From CAZMVY01 sp964617875 (GTDB lineage: Bacteria; Planctomycetota; Phycisphaerae; UBA1845; PWPN01), in the NCBI GenBank assembly GCA_964617875.1, contig CAZUAI010000018.1, positions 1 to 64,000 on the forward strand: a stretch of 64,000 nucleotides of DNA, written 5' to 3'. Below, piece by piece: positions 16,903 through 26,550 of this stretch. The first letter of the stretch is position 1, and each line of letters begins with the position of its first letter. The notes beneath the pieces are model-generated. The model was not told the origin of the DNA, did not search any database, and saw only the letters and a list, made by a program, of their open reading frames with translations. The position numbers and the translations under genes were made by a program.

Positions 16903-18282
16903 ATGACGTGCGGAGCGGTACGCAGGTCGAGTCGGCGACGGCGGCGCGGGGCCGTCGTTGGCGCCGCGGTTTGTCGCGCCCCGCTCTTCGTTCTGATGGC
17001 CCTGCTGTCGTCGCTGGCCGCCTGCCGCGACCGCGAGCCCGATCGACGCCGCGTTCCCGCCACACGGCCCCGGTCCACGACCACGGCGCCGGCGCCGATG
17101 AACGCCGACCCCGGCCATCCTCCCGATGCGGCCGAACCGAACATCCGCGTGCGCCTTGCGACGGAGATCGACGCATTCGAGATCGCCGTGGACGGGCCGT
17201 GCGAGCTGCGCGACGCGAGGGGCACGGTGCTGTCGTCCATCCCCGAACGTCTGCCGCCCCGCACGCTGACCCGCGACATACTCCGTCCGCCCGGTTTCGA
17301 CGACCTGCAGAAAGCCGGGGTGGCCCCGCCGGCCGGCCTCGACGTGGTCCCGTCGCGGGACGGCTCCCTGCGGATCCGGTTGCCCGGCGCGGGGGCGTTC
17401 ACGGCGTACCGCGGACGGCTCCGCTGCAACCTCACCCGGTCCGGCCGCATCGAGGTGGTCAACGAGCTGCCCGTCGAGGAGTACCTGCGGAGCGTGGTGG
17501 CCAGCGAGATGCCCGGCTCGTTTCAGTCCGAGGCGATCCAGGCACAGGCGATCGCCGCCCGCACATATGCCCTGTGGCTCCGCAACACCGTCGGCGAGGG
17601 CCGCACCTGGGACGTGAAGACCGGCGAAGGCAGCCAGGTCTACGCGGGAATCCGGCCGGAGCGCCAGACGCTCGCGACGGATGCCGCCGTCGAGGCCACG
17701 CGGGGCGTCGTCTGCACGTGGAACACGCCGGCGGGACCGAGGATCTTCTGCACCTACTACAGCGCCGTCTGCGGCGGCTGGACGCAGCCGGCCAGCGCCA
17801 TTGCGAACGACGAAGAGATCCCGCCGTTGTGCGGCGGGGTCGAGTGCGGCTTCTGCTCGATCGCCAGGTCCTACCGCTGGGGCCCGGAGCGGATCCCGCG
17901 GGCCGTCGTCGCCGCCAACCTGCGCGAGCGCTATGCCCGATTCGGCGATCTGGGCCCGGTGGAAGTTGTCGAGCCGCTCGAACCGGTCGCCGGCGGGCGG
18001 CCCTCGCGGATCCGCGTGGCCGACGCGAACGGTCACGGCGGGACGCTCCGCGCGGAGGACTTCCGCCTCGCGGTCGATCCGACCGGCCGCGTGCTGAGGA
18101 GTACGTACTGCAGGATCACGATCGAGGGGAACGACGTGGTTTTCTCCGACGGCCGGGGCTACGGCCACGGCGTCGGCCTGTGCCAGTGGGGCGCCGAGGG
18201 CCTCGCGAGGGCCGGCCGGACCGCCGGCGAGATCCTCGCGTTCTACTATCCCGGCAGCCGGCTGTCGCTGGCGTACCGGTAG
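16903..18282 (+). CDS. SpoIID/LytB-domain lipoprotein-like exported protein
   Basis: A 459-residue exported protein. After a very basic N-terminus, a hydrophobic segment ends in LSSLAAC (Cys about 41), a possible lipobox. The SpoIID domain spans about 170-455: the NELPVEEYLRSVVASEMPGS core with the catalytic Glu, QAQAIAARTYALW, CTYYSAVCGGWT, and the closing GYGHGVGLCQWGAEGLARAG. SpoIID proteins are lytic transglycosylases acting on denuded peptidoglycan in sporulation, and homologues are common outside spore formers. Four Cys around CGGVECGFC may form disulfides. It lies 6 bases after the TPR-alphaCTD gene, so the two may be co-transcribed. Confidence 0.88.
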   Translation: MTCGAVRRSSRRRRRGAVVGAAVCRAPLFVLMALLSSLAACRDREPDRRRVPATRPRSTTTAPAPMNADPGHPPDAAEPNIRVRLATEIDAFEIAVDGPCELRDARGTVLSSIPERLPPRTLTRDILRPPGFDDLQKAGVAPPAGLDVVPSRDGSLRIRLPGAGAFTAYRGRLRCNLTRSGRIEVVNELPVEEYLRSVVASEMPGSFQSEAIQAQAIAARTYALWLRNTVGEGRTWDVKTGEGSQVYAGIRPERQTLATDAAVEATRGVVCTWNTPAGPRIFCTYYSAVCGGWTQPASAIANDEEIPPLCGGVECGFCSIARSYRWGPERIPRAVVAANLRERYARFGDLGPVEVVEPLEPVAGGRPSRIRVADANGHGGTLRAEDFRLAVDPTGRVLRSTYCRITIEGNDVVFSDGRGYGHGVGLCQWGAEGLARAGRTAGEILAFYYPGSRLSLAYR

Positions 18283-18304
18283 GCCGGGCCGTACACTACC
18301 GCCC

Positions 18305-19312
18305 ATGCAGGACTACCGCGTACAGCTCGACATCTACCAGGGCCCGCTGGACCTTCTCCTTTATCTGATCCGGCGGGACGAGGTGGACATCTACGACATC
18401 CCGATCGCGCGGGTGACCGGGCAGTTCGTGGAGTACGTGAACCTGCTGCAGGCGATCGACCCGAACCTCGTCGGCGATTTCCTCGTGATGGCCGCAACGC
18501 TCATGGAGATCAAGTCGCGGATGCTGCTGCCGCGCCCGCCGGCCGAGGAGGGCGAGGAGGAGTTCGTCGATCCGCGGCTGGACCTCGTACGGCAGCTGCT
18601 GGAGTACAAGAAGTACAAGGACGCCTCGCGACGGCTCGCCGAGGCGGCCGAGGAGCGGGCCATGCGGTTCACGCGGGCGCCAATCCTGCCGTCGGGCGAG
18701 GGCATCGAGGTCGAACTCGACGATCTGCAGATCTGGGACCTGCTGGCGGCGTTCAACAACCTGATGTCGTCGATCGGCCGCCCGCCGGCCCGGCACGAGG
18801 TCGTCTACGACGACACGCCGATCTCGCTCCACGCCACGGACATTCAGGACCGCCTCGAACGCGAGGGCGGCTCGCTCCAGTTCGAGCGGGTCTTCGAGGG
18901 CCGGACGAAGTCGGAGATGATCGGCCTGTTCCTCGCCCTGCTCGAGCTGATCCGCCAGAGACGCGTTCGCGTGGAGCAGGAACGTCCGTTCGGCCCGATC
19001 TTCATCCACCTGCTCGATTCGACGCCGATCACCGAGGCCTCCATCGCCGTCGCCGCCGAGGACGCGCCCGAGGAGCCTGACGCGGACGAGTTTGCGGAGG
19101 AGCCGGGCGACGAGGAGGAGTCCGAGCCCGTCTTCGCCGTCGGCGGCGAGGAGGACGAGGAAGAGCGCGACGACGAGTTCGCCCGCCTGATTGACCAGGT
19201 CAACGCGGACGTCACCGTCGAGACCGATCTGCCGGGCGGGTCGCCGGAGCCCGCGGAGGAGAAGGCGCCGGACGAGGGCGCGGACACACAACCAGACAGG
19301 GAACCCCTATGA
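18305..19312 (+). CDS. scpA: Segregation and condensation protein A
   Basis: ScpA is the kleisin that bridges SMC heads in the chromosome-condensing SMC-ScpAB complex. The N-terminal signature VQLDIYQGPLDLLLYLIRRD and VGDFLVMAATLMEIKSRMLL are both clear, and the C-terminal winged-helix part (about 185-235) has FLALLELIRQRRVRVEQ. At 335 residues it is longer than the usual 240-280, with a Glu/Asp-rich tail from about residue 250 that resembles a disordered extension. No scpB lies next to it. The last 4 bases overlap the RidA-family gene. Confidence 0.93.
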   Translation: MQDYRVQLDIYQGPLDLLLYLIRRDEVDIYDIPIARVTGQFVEYVNLLQAIDPNLVGDFLVMAATLMEIKSRMLLPRPPAEEGEEEFVDPRLDLVRQLLEYKKYKDASRRLAEAAEERAMRFTRAPILPSGEGIEVELDDLQIWDLLAAFNNLMSSIGRPPARHEVVYDDTPISLHATDIQDRLEREGGSLQFERVFEGRTKSEMIGLFLALLELIRQRRVRVEQERPFGPIFIHLLDSTPITEASIAVAAEDAPEEPDADEFAEEPGDEEESEPVFAVGGEEDEEERDDEFARLIDQVNADVTVETDLPGGSPEPAEEKAPDEGADTQPDREPL

Positions 19313-19770
19313 CACCAGACGAAAAACTCCAGTCCCTCGGCCTTGCGCTGCCGCCGGCACCGAAGCCGGTCGGCTCGTATGTGCCGTGCGTCCGGACCGG
19401 CAACCTCGTCTTCGTCAGCGGTCAGTTGCCGCTTCGCGACGGCAAGGTGCAATACGCAGGCAAGGTCCCGACGGACGTGCCGCCGGCCGACGCGGCCCTG
19501 GCCGCCCGCACGGCCGTGCTGAACGCCCTGGCCATCGTCGCCGACGCCGCCGGCGGGCTTGCGAACATCCGGCGGATCGTCCGCCTCGGCGTGTTCGTGA
19601 ACAGCGCCGCGGGCTTCACCGAGCAGCCGAAGGTCGCCAACGGCGCCAGCGACCTGCTCGCCGAGGTCTTCGGCGAGGCGGGCCGTCACGCCCGCGCCGC
19701 CCTCGGCGTCAACGAGCTGCCTCTCAACGCCGCGGTCGAGCTGGAACTGCTCGTGGAAGTCAGCGGCTGA
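19309..19770 (+). CDS. RidA/YjgF/UK114-family protein
   Basis: A 153-residue protein of the RidA family, whose best-known members deaminate reactive enamine/imine intermediates made by PLP enzymes. Visible family features are VFVSGQLPLRDG, GKVPTDVPPADA, IVRLGVFVNSAAGF and the substrate-binding Arg followed by AALGVNELPLNAAVELELLV. The conserved Arg and late Glu are in place. It belongs to the longer YjgF subfamily with an N-terminal helix, so a role other than imine deamination is possible. The start overlaps the scpA stop (ATGA), indicating co-translation. Confidence 0.9.
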   Translation: MTPDEKLQSLGLALPPAPKPVGSYVPCVRTGNLVFVSGQLPLRDGKVQYAGKVPTDVPPADAALAARTAVLNALAIVADAAGGLANIRRIVRLGVFVNSAAGFTEQPKVANGASDLLAEVFGEAGRHARAALGVNELPLNAAVELELLVEVSG

Positions 19771-19891
19771 GCGCGCCCGGCCGCCGCGTCGAGCATCCCT
19801 TTTCGAGCCGGCGGGGGCAGGCGGGGATGTTCGAACCAGCGGACCCTCGCTCGCCGCCCCTTGCGGCGCAGACTTTCCACCGGTCTCGCGA

Positions 19892-19910
19892 TGCGGGCAG
19901 GATGCCTGCA
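19892..19910. repeat. Short palindrome, REP-like
   Basis: Arms TGCGGGCA and TGCCTGCA around GGA (7 of 8 paired). It lies between the convergent RidA and nadE genes and resembles the GCGGGCAtcgTGCCCGC palindrome at 58641-58657. Confidence 0.5.
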
Positions 19911-19941
19911 CCACAACGAAGCGACGCCCCCCGGCTTTCCA

Positions 19942-21600
19942 TTACCCGTTGTACTTCGCCGCGATCGGCATCCGGCGGCCGAAGCCGAACGCCCGGCTCG
20001 TGACTTTCAGGCACGGCGCCGCCTGCTTCCGCTTGTACTCGTTGCGGTCCACCATGCGAGCGACGTCGCGGGTCGTCCGCTCGTCGAAGCCCGCGGCGAT
20101 GATGTCCTCGACGCTCCGCTCCTCCTCGACGTACTGGTGGAGGATCGCGTCGAGCACGTCGTAGGGCGGGAGCGTGTCCTGATCGGTCTGGTCGGGCCGA
20201 AGCTCGGCGGACGGCGGCTTGGTCAGCGAGCCGGCCGGGATGACCGTGCGGCCCGCCCGCGCGTTGATGTGCCGCCCGACGCGGTAGACCCATGTCTTCG
20301 GCACGTCGCCGATGACCGCCAGCCCGCCGCACATGTCGCCGTACAGCGTGCAGTAGCCGACGGCCAGCTCGCTCTTGTTGCCCGTCGTCAGGACGAGCCA
20401 GCCGAACTTGTTCGACAGCGCCATCAGGACCATGCCGCGGAGCCGCGCCTGAATGTTCTCCTCGGTGATGTCCGGCTCGCGCCCCGGCCACAGGCCGCGC
20501 AGCTCGCGCTCGGCGACGTCGTGCATGGCGCCGATCGCCTGGATGCGGAAATCGATGCCGAGGTTCGCGGCCAGCTCTCGGGCGTCCGTGACGCTGTGCT
20601 CGCTGCTGAACCGCGAGGGCATCGCCACGCCGTGGACGCGGTCCCTGCCCAGCGCGGCGACGGCGATCGCCGCCGTGACGGCCGAGTCGATCCCGCCGGA
20701 CAGCCCGACGACCACGCCGCGGAACCCGCACTTGTTCACGTAGTCGCGCGTCCCGAGCACGAGCGCCTCGTACAGCCCGGCCTCGGCCTTCGGGTGGGGC
20801 TCGATGCGTTGCGGGCCGGGGCTGTCGAGGTCCACGACGAGCAGGTCGTCGCCGAAGGACTTCGCCTGCGCGATGACGCGGCCTTCGGCGTCGAACGCCG
20901 TCGAGGCCCCGTCGAAGATGAGTTCGTCGTTGCCGCCGGTCTGGTTGACGAACAGCAGCGGGATGCTGTGCTCGCGGGCCTGGCGGCCGAAGAGGGCGAT
21001 CCGCGTGTCGTGCTTGTCGAGCCAGTAGGGCGAGGCGGAGAGGTTGACGAAGACGTCGGCCCCGGAATCGGCGAGCCGCTTGACGGGGCTGACGTGGTAG
21101 AGCTTGCGCCCGAGGATGCTCTCGTCGTTCCAGAGGTCCTCGCAGATGCTGATGCCGATCCGCACGGCGCGGCGGCCCGGGCGGGGCAGATCCGCCAGGT
21201 GGATGTCCGGGCCGGGCTCGAAGTACCGCTGCTCGTCAAAAACGTCGTACGTCGGCAGGAGCGATTTGTGGTGGACGCTCCGGATGCGGCCGTCCGCGCA
21301 GAGCGCGGCCGCGTTGCGGAGGTGCCGGCCCATCGGCTCCTCGTTCTCCTGGGCGAAGCCGATGATCGCCGCGATCCCGACGCACTCCCGGGCGATCCGC
21401 TCGACGGCGGCGGCGTTGTCGCGGATGAACTTCGGCTTGAGCAGCAGGTCCTTCGGCGGATAGCCGGTGACGCTCAGCTCGGGGAACACGGCCAGATCCG
21501 CCCCGGCGGCCCTGGCGCGCGCGAGGGCGTCAAGAATCTTCGTCGTGTTTCCGGCGATGTCGCCGACGAGCGGGTCAAGCTGCGCGAGAGCGTACTTCAT
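19942..21600 (-). CDS. nadE: Glutamine-dependent NAD+ synthetase
   Basis: A 552-residue two-domain enzyme that amidates nicotinic acid adenine dinucleotide to NAD+, using ammonia released from glutamine. The N-terminal nitrilase-type glutaminase has its Glu in FPELSVTGYPP, Lys in VHHKSLLPTYDVF and Cys in IGISICEDLWND. The C-terminal ATP-pyrophosphatase domain has the P-loop GLSGGIDSAVTAAI near residue 290 and TTGNKSELAVGYCTLYGD. The length and order fit bacterial NadE with a fused amidase. The start at 21600 is chosen because MKYALAQLDPLVGD aligns with the family start; the Shine-Dalgarno is weak. Confidence 0.95.
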   Translation of the reverse strand: MKYALAQLDPLVGDIAGNTTKILDALARARAAGADLAVFPELSVTGYPPKDLLLKPKFIRDNAAAVERIARECVGIAAIIGFAQENEEPMGRHLRNAAALCADGRIRSVHHKSLLPTYDVFDEQRYFEPGPDIHLADLPRPGRRAVRIGISICEDLWNDESILGRKLYHVSPVKRLADSGADVFVNLSASPYWLDKHDTRIALFGRQAREHSIPLLFVNQTGGNDELIFDGASTAFDAEGRVIAQAKSFGDDLLVVDLDSPGPQRIEPHPKAEAGLYEALVLGTRDYVNKCGFRGVVVGLSGGIDSAVTAAIAVAALGRDRVHGVAMPSRFSSEHSVTDARELAANLGIDFRIQAIGAMHDVAERELRGLWPGREPDITEENIQARLRGMVLMALSNKFGWLVLTTGNKSELAVGYCTLYGDMCGGLAVIGDVPKTWVYRVGRHINARAGRTVIPAGSLTKPPSAELRPDQTDQDTLPPYDVLDAILHQYVEEERSVEDIIAAGFDERTTRDVARMVDRNEYKRKQAAPCLKVTSRAFGFGRRMPIAAKYNG

Positions 21601-21632
21601 CCGGGGTATTGTACGATTCCCGCTGCACGCTG

Positions 21633-24338
21633 TCAGTCGGCGCAACCCGGAGCGGCGAACCGGTTGGGGCCGTTGAAACAGCTCTGGAAGGCGCCGAAGT
21701 CGGCGAGGTCCACGTCGTTGTCGTCATCGAGGTCGGCGTCCGCCGTGCAGTCCGGCGCGGCCGGCCGGTTGGGGCCGTTGAAACAGCTCTGAAAAACGCC
21801 GAAATCGGACAGATCGACGTCGCCGTCACGGTCGAAATCCGCCGGGGCGTAGCAGCCTTCGTCGGTCTGCCCGTCGCAATTGTCGTCGATGTGGTTGCCG
21901 CAGACCTCCGTCGCCCCCGGGTGCACGGCGGCGCTGGTATCGTCGCAGTCCGTGCCGTCCGCGACGTATCCGGCGGGCGGCGAAACGCCGCATGCCTGGA
22001 CCGCAGCGCCCGCGTCCCCATAGGTGTCGCCGTCGGCGTCCCGGTAGTACGTGCTGAGCGGTTGAACCGTCAACGTCGCGGCGGCGCTCTCCCGGCTCGC
22101 GCACGGATTGGACACCAGGCAGGCGTAACTGCCCGCGTCGCCCGCGCCGACCGGCTGGATCGTATAGCTCGACGACGTCGCCCCGGCGATGACGCCGCCG
22201 TTCTTCGTCCACTGGTACGAAAGCGGGCCCGTACCCGTCGCCGTCACGCTGAATGTCGCCGTTTCGCCCGGACACGTCGTCTGCGACTCCGGCGGGGCGA
22301 TGATCGCGGGACTGTCACACGGGATCGGATTGATCGCCGTCGTCGCGTTCTCCAGCGCCGTCCCCAGGAGCACGCGGACGTAGTCCACCTCGTAGTCCGT
22401 CAGTGTGGTTCCCGCCCCGGCGATCGAGCCGATGTGGAAGCCGCCCTTGTTGTTCACCTGCGCGGCCGAGCCGGACCCGCCGCCCGACGTACTGGTCAGC
22501 TCCGCCTGGGCGTCCAGATCGTAGACGCGAAACGTGTTGGTCGAGGCGTTGACCGTGACGCGCAACCGCCGGAACCCCGTCAGATCCACGCACGCCTCGG
22601 TGCCCTTGCCGCCGTCGTCGCCGTTGAAATGCACGCTTCCCTGCGTGCAGGGGACGGACGATCCCTCGTTCGGCTGGGAAAGGCGCAGGCCGCGGTTCAT
22701 GTTGGAGCCGCCGCTGAAGGCCATCGATCGCCGTGCCGTGCTGCCGCTGACGCCGCCGTTGGCCTTGACCCGCATGTCCGCCGTGAAGCTGATCGCCGTG
22801 CCGCCGTTCTGCCAGTACCAGCCGTGGTCGCCCGACGAGCTGCTGTCAACGAAGCGGAGAACGCCGTTGGCGATGCCGCCGCCGGTGTTTCCGTAGCCCG
22901 TCCCCACCTTGATCAGCACGCCGTTGCCGTTGGCGTCGGACGGGTTCGCGTCGAGCACGCCGGCGGCCGTGTCCGGCGCCGCGTCGAATTCGTATTGCGT
23001 CGAGTAGGTGTAGGCGCCGCCCCCGGTCGTGAACTGCCACACGTCGCCGGTCGTCGTGCCGCCGGCGTTCACCGCGTCGATCCGCCAGTAATAGGTCGTG
23101 TTCGCGGCGAGCGTTCCCGGGTCGTACGTGGTCGCCGTCTGGTTGCCGCGGTACGTCCCCGGGCTGGTCGTGCCGAAGTACACGTTGTGCGACGCGGCCC
23201 CGCACCCGGCCGTCCAGCCCAGGTCGGCGTTGGTGCCGATTCCTGTCGCGAGGTGCGCCGGACTCGGCCCGGTCGCCTTGAGGGGCGCGGGCGGATGGGC
23301 CGCGATGAAGTTCTGACAGGCGGTGAACGCCTGCTTGCGCGGATAGGTCGGGTCCGGCCCGAGGATGCCGAACGAATACTGCGAAAACGCCTGGGTGTCG
23401 TTCAGTTCGTAGAAGAAGACCTTGTGTACCCAGTCCCGCCCGGACAGCCCCGTGAACCAGTCGGTCAGCAGGCCGGCGTAGTATGTCGCCTGGTTGGCCT
23501 CGCCCACCTTGTTGCTCTCCCAGCCCGTCTCGGTCAGCCAGAAGGGCTTGCCGAGCCAGCCGGCGTTCTGGAGCACCTGCTTGACCGAGGGCGGGTCCCA
23601 CGGCCAGAAGGGCGGATCCTCGAGCTTGTCGGTGACGTCGGCATTTCCGTCGCCGTCGTAGACATGGTGGGTCACGATGTCGAGCCTGCTGCCGGCCTGC
23701 GTGATGCAGTCCTGCAGCCACGTGTTCCACGCGCCGGACGACAGGTGTGCCAGTTCGGGCCCGCAGACCTTCGCATTCGGGTTGCCCGCGTGGATCGCGT
23801 CAGCGCCGTTCTTGAGGATGATGTCGATGTACTGCTGGCGCGTTCCGGACCAGAACTGGGACAGGTTGGGCTCGTTCCACATGCCCCAGTGCCGGATCGT
23901 GTTCGGGTACCGTGCGGCCGCCCGGTAGCAGATGTCGTAGAAGTCCGCGGCGTTGTTCGGGACGCCGGTGCCCGCGGGCCCGGCGGTTGCCCACGCGGGC
24001 GTGTTGCTGATCGAGGCATACACGGCGATCCCCCGCGCCTGGGCCGCGGAGGCGATGGCGTCGTAAATGCTCCAGTTGAAGGTGTTCTGGCTCGGCTCCA
24101 CCCACGACCACACGACGTCGATGCGGATCCACCCGATTCCGCATGCCCGCACCTCGTCGAGCAGCCGCGTGAGGTCGGCCCCCTGCGGGGCGTGCGCCTC
24201 GATCCCGTACGCCGACGCCTCGTTGACGCAGTCCGCCGCCGCCCGTCGCGGGCCGGCCAGAAGGAATACGGCAAGCGAGGCCATCGCCACGGTCGCCGCC
24301 CGATGCGCCGCGGATCGGGTTTTCACGATTGCAGTCAC
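21633..24338 (-). CDS. Secreted glycosidase-like protein with Ig, MopE-type and dockerin-like modules
   Basis: About 901 residues, exported. A signal peptide (ending about residue 35) precedes a TIM-barrel glycosidase domain (40-350) with the acid/base Glu in WGMWNEPN (about 154) and nucleophile Glu in WLTETGW (about 268), as in clan GH-A families such as GH39/GH5. Then come a fibronectin-III-like segment (NTTYYWRIDAV), a concanavalin-like module shared with the next gene, an Ig-like domain (PPESQTTCPGETATFS), a MopE-type metal-binding segment (DGTDCDDTSAAVHPGA) and two dockerin-like repeats (DRDGDVDLSDF, CFNGPN). The GTG at 24338 is preferred because GGAGGGG lies six bases upstream. Substrate unknown. 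Confidence 0.83.
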   Translation of the reverse strand: MTAIVKTRSAAHRAATVAMASLAVFLLAGPRRAAADCVNEASAYGIEAHAPQGADLTRLLDEVRACGIGWIRIDVVWSWVEPSQNTFNWSIYDAIASAAQARGIAVYASISNTPAWATAGPAGTGVPNNAADFYDICYRAAARYPNTIRHWGMWNEPNLSQFWSGTRQQYIDIILKNGADAIHAGNPNAKVCGPELAHLSSGAWNTWLQDCITQAGSRLDIVTHHVYDGDGNADVTDKLEDPPFWPWDPPSVKQVLQNAGWLGKPFWLTETGWESNKVGEANQATYYAGLLTDWFTGLSGRDWVHKVFFYELNDTQAFSQYSFGILGPDPTYPRKQAFTACQNFIAAHPPAPLKATGPSPAHLATGIGTNADLGWTAGCGAASHNVYFGTTSPGTYRGNQTATTYDPGTLAANTTYYWRIDAVNAGGTTTGDVWQFTTGGGAYTYSTQYEFDAAPDTAAGVLDANPSDANGNGVLIKVGTGYGNTGGGIANGVLRFVDSSSSGDHGWYWQNGGTAISFTADMRVKANGGVSGSTARRSMAFSGGSNMNRGLRLSQPNEGSSVPCTQGSVHFNGDDGGKGTEACVDLTGFRRLRVTVNASTNTFRVYDLDAQAELTSTSGGGSGSAAQVNNKGGFHIGSIAGAGTTLTDYEVDYVRVLLGTALENATTAINPIPCDSPAIIAPPESQTTCPGETATFSVTATGTGPLSYQWTKNGGVIAGATSSSYTIQPVGAGDAGSYACLVSNPCASRESAAATLTVQPLSTYYRDADGDTYGDAGAAVQACGVSPPAGYVADGTDCDDTSAAVHPGATEVCGNHIDDNCDGQTDEGCYAPADFDRDGDVDLSDFGVFQSCFNGPNRPAAPDCTADADLDDDNDVDLADFGAFQSCFNGPNRFAAPGCAD
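22318..23258 (-). repeat. Duplicated segment, copy 1
   Basis: It encodes the Fn3-like plus concanavalin-like part of the secreted glycosidase and is closely matched, nearly base for base in places, by 24925-25880 in the adjacent gene (for example the stretch coding for DAAPDTAAGVLDANPSDANG). Confidence 0.75.
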
Positions 24339-24364
24339 CGGAAGCCCCTCCACGGCCGCGCGGC

Positions 24365-26530
24365 TCAGCCCTCAATCCCGTTGGCGATGTCGCACGTCGG
24401 CTGCGGCGCCGGCCGGTTGGGGCCGTTGAAACAGGCCTGCAGGACGCTGAAGTCGGTCAGGTCCACGTCCACGTCGTTATCCGCATCCACGCACTCGCAC
24501 AGCCGTGCGTCCGCCTCCGACGGCCACGGCCGGTTCGGCCCGTTGAAACAGGTCTGGAACTGGGTGAAGTCCGCCAGGTCCACGTCGCCGTCCTCGTCGG
24601 TATCCTGCGGCGGGTTGTTGCAGAGGGGCCTGACCTCGAAACCGTTCGACAGCGTCGCCGCCGGGCAGTTGCCCGTCGTCGTCACGACCACGTTCCACAA
24701 CCCCGCGACGGCCGGAGCCAGGTTGACGTCGCAGGTCAGGCTGTTGCCGTCGCCCGCAACGGCGATGTTGGTGGCCGCGATGTCCGGCTCGCCCTCTCGG
24801 GTGAACGTCACGCCCGTGCCGCCGGCGACGAAGTCCGAACCCTGCACCACGACGCCCGTCAGCGACTGGCCCTGGCGTGCATTGCCGGGGGTGATCGACG
24901 TCACCGACGGCGGATTGGCGCACGGCGGCGGGATCTGGCTGATGACCGTCGTGGCGTCCTCGACGGCCGTTCCCAGCAGGACGCGGAAATAGTCCAGTTC
25001 GTAGTCCGTCGACGTGGTGTTGCTGGCCGAGATCGAGCCGATGTGGTAGCCGCCCTGGTTGTTGATCTCCGTCGCCCAGGCCAGGCTGCTCCCGCCGCCC
25101 CCGCTCGCGCTGGTCAACTCGGCACCGGTGTCGAGATCGAACACCTTGAAGGTGTTCGTGCCCGCATTCGCCGACACCCGAAGGCGCCGGAAGCTCCCGA
25201 AGGAAAGGCATGCCTCTGAGCCGGTGCCCCCCGTGCCGACGGCCAGACGGACGCTCCCGTCCGTGCAGGTGCTGCCGCTGCCGTCATTCGTCGCGTGCAG
25301 TCGCAGGCCGATGTTCTTCGAAGCGCCGCCGCTGAACCCCATCGAGCGCCGCAGCGTCGTGCCGGCCACGCCGGCGTTGACCCTGACCCTCATGTCGATC
25401 GTGAAGCTGATCGTGCTGCCGCCGGCCGCGAAATAGTAGCCGTGGTTCCCGCTCGACGTGCTGTCGACGTAGCGCAGGATGCCTCCGGAAATGCCCCCGC
25501 CGGTATTCCCGAAGCCCGTTCCCACCTTCGTCAGCAGGCCGTTGCCGTTGGCGTCGGACGGGTTCGCGTCGAGCACGCCCGCGGCCGTGTCCGGCGCCGC
25601 GTCGAACTCGTACTGCGTGGAGTAGGTGTAGGTCCCGCTGCCGGTCGTGAAGCTCCAGATGTCCCCTGTCACGGTCCCGCCCGGTCCTACCGAGTCGATC
25701 CGCCAGTAATAGGTCGTGTTCGGCGCCATGCCGCCGGGGTCGAACGTGGACGCCGTCTGGTTGCCGCGGAAGCTCCCCGGACTGACCGTGCCGAAATACA
25801 CGTCGGACGAGGTCGCCCCGATTCCCGGCAGCCAGCTCAGCTTGGCCGTCGGGAAGACGCCGACGGCCTGGTGCGGCGGGCTCGGGTACGTCGCCTTCGT
25901 CGAGGCCGGGCCCATGTACGTGAAGTCCATCTTGTTGAACGTGAGCGACTCGCACCCGGTGTCGTTCACGCGGACCCAGCCGGTGCTGCCGAGGTCGAAG
26001 TCGCCCAGGTCGAACGTGACGTAGGCGCCCGACGTGCCGTCGCGCTGCGACTTCAGGATCGTCGTCGTGCCCGCGGCGTGGTTAACAATGTACTGCGCCG
26101 GATACGACGCGCGGCTGGTGGTGTTGCGGTACTCCGCCGTGATGCGGTAGCGGCCGGCGCCGAGCACGGTCAGCGGCGGCTTGTAGTCCACGTACTGCGG
26201 ACCGCACGGATCGGGCTCGCCGGCGTTCTGGTAGCTCGACGTATACCAGTACGCGCCGCCGCCGCCGTCGTGCGCGCGGGCGACATTCGTCCGCCGATAA
26301 TACGGGTTGTCGCCGTTGAGCCCGTCGTTGGCGTCGGTCTTCGGTTCCGTCGTCGCCTCGTCGCCGGTGTAGCCGTCCACCAGCAGGCGGTAGGTGTCGC
26401 CGATCGCGAGCGCCCGCGGCGTGGTCGTGACGGCGGCCCGCGCCTGCCCGGCCGCCAGCGCCGCGGCGAGCAGCGGAACGGCGGTCCGTACGATTGTCAT
26501 CCCCGTCGGTTTCCGGGTTCGCCTCGTCAT
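24365..26530 (-). CDS. Secreted multidomain protein with IPT/TIG and dockerin-like modules
   Basis: A 721-residue exported protein. The signal peptide ends near QARAA (about 30). Residues about 60-230 look like a beta-sandwich binding domain (RYRITAEYRNTT, YVTFDLGDFDLGSTGWVRV) resembling golvesin-like modules. Next come a Fn3-like segment, the concanavalin-like module shared with the downstream gene, an IPT/TIG domain (SVTSITPGNARQGQSL) and two C-terminal dockerin-like repeats (DEDGDVDLADF and DNDVDVDLTDF, each with CFNGPNRP). No catalytic residues were recognised, so it may bind or display rather than cut carbohydrate. GGAGGAG three bases upstream supports the ATG at 26530. It lies 26 bases ahead of the glycosidase start: one operon. 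Confidence 0.78.
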   Translation of the reverse strand: MTRRTRKPTGMTIVRTAVPLLAAALAAGQARAAVTTTPRALAIGDTYRLLVDGYTGDEATTEPKTDANDGLNGDNPYYRRTNVARAHDGGGGAYWYTSSYQNAGEPDPCGPQYVDYKPPLTVLGAGRYRITAEYRNTTSRASYPAQYIVNHAAGTTTILKSQRDGTSGAYVTFDLGDFDLGSTGWVRVNDTGCESLTFNKMDFTYMGPASTKATYPSPPHQAVGVFPTAKLSWLPGIGATSSDVYFGTVSPGSFRGNQTASTFDPGGMAPNTTYYWRIDSVGPGGTVTGDIWSFTTGSGTYTYSTQYEFDAAPDTAAGVLDANPSDANGNGLLTKVGTGFGNTGGGISGGILRYVDSTSSGNHGYYFAAGGSTISFTIDMRVRVNAGVAGTTLRRSMGFSGGASKNIGLRLHATNDGSGSTCTDGSVRLAVGTGGTGSEACLSFGSFRRLRVSANAGTNTFKVFDLDTGAELTSASGGGGSSLAWATEINNQGGYHIGSISASNTTSTDYELDYFRVLLGTAVEDATTVISQIPPPCANPPSVTSITPGNARQGQSLTGVVVQGSDFVAGGTGVTFTREGEPDIAATNIAVAGDGNSLTCDVNLAPAVAGLWNVVVTTTGNCPAATLSNGFEVRPLCNNPPQDTDEDGDVDLADFTQFQTCFNGPNRPWPSEADARLCECVDADNDVDVDLTDFSVLQACFNGPNRPAPQPTCDIANGIEG
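24925..25880 (-). repeat. Duplicated segment, copy 2
   Basis: Partner of 22318-23258. Both begin near SPxH and end near DYxxDYxRVLLGTAxE. The similarity stops at both ends, where the two genes diverge to different domains. Confidence 0.75.
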
Positions 26531-26550
26531 GGTCTCCTCCGTCGCGGCGG

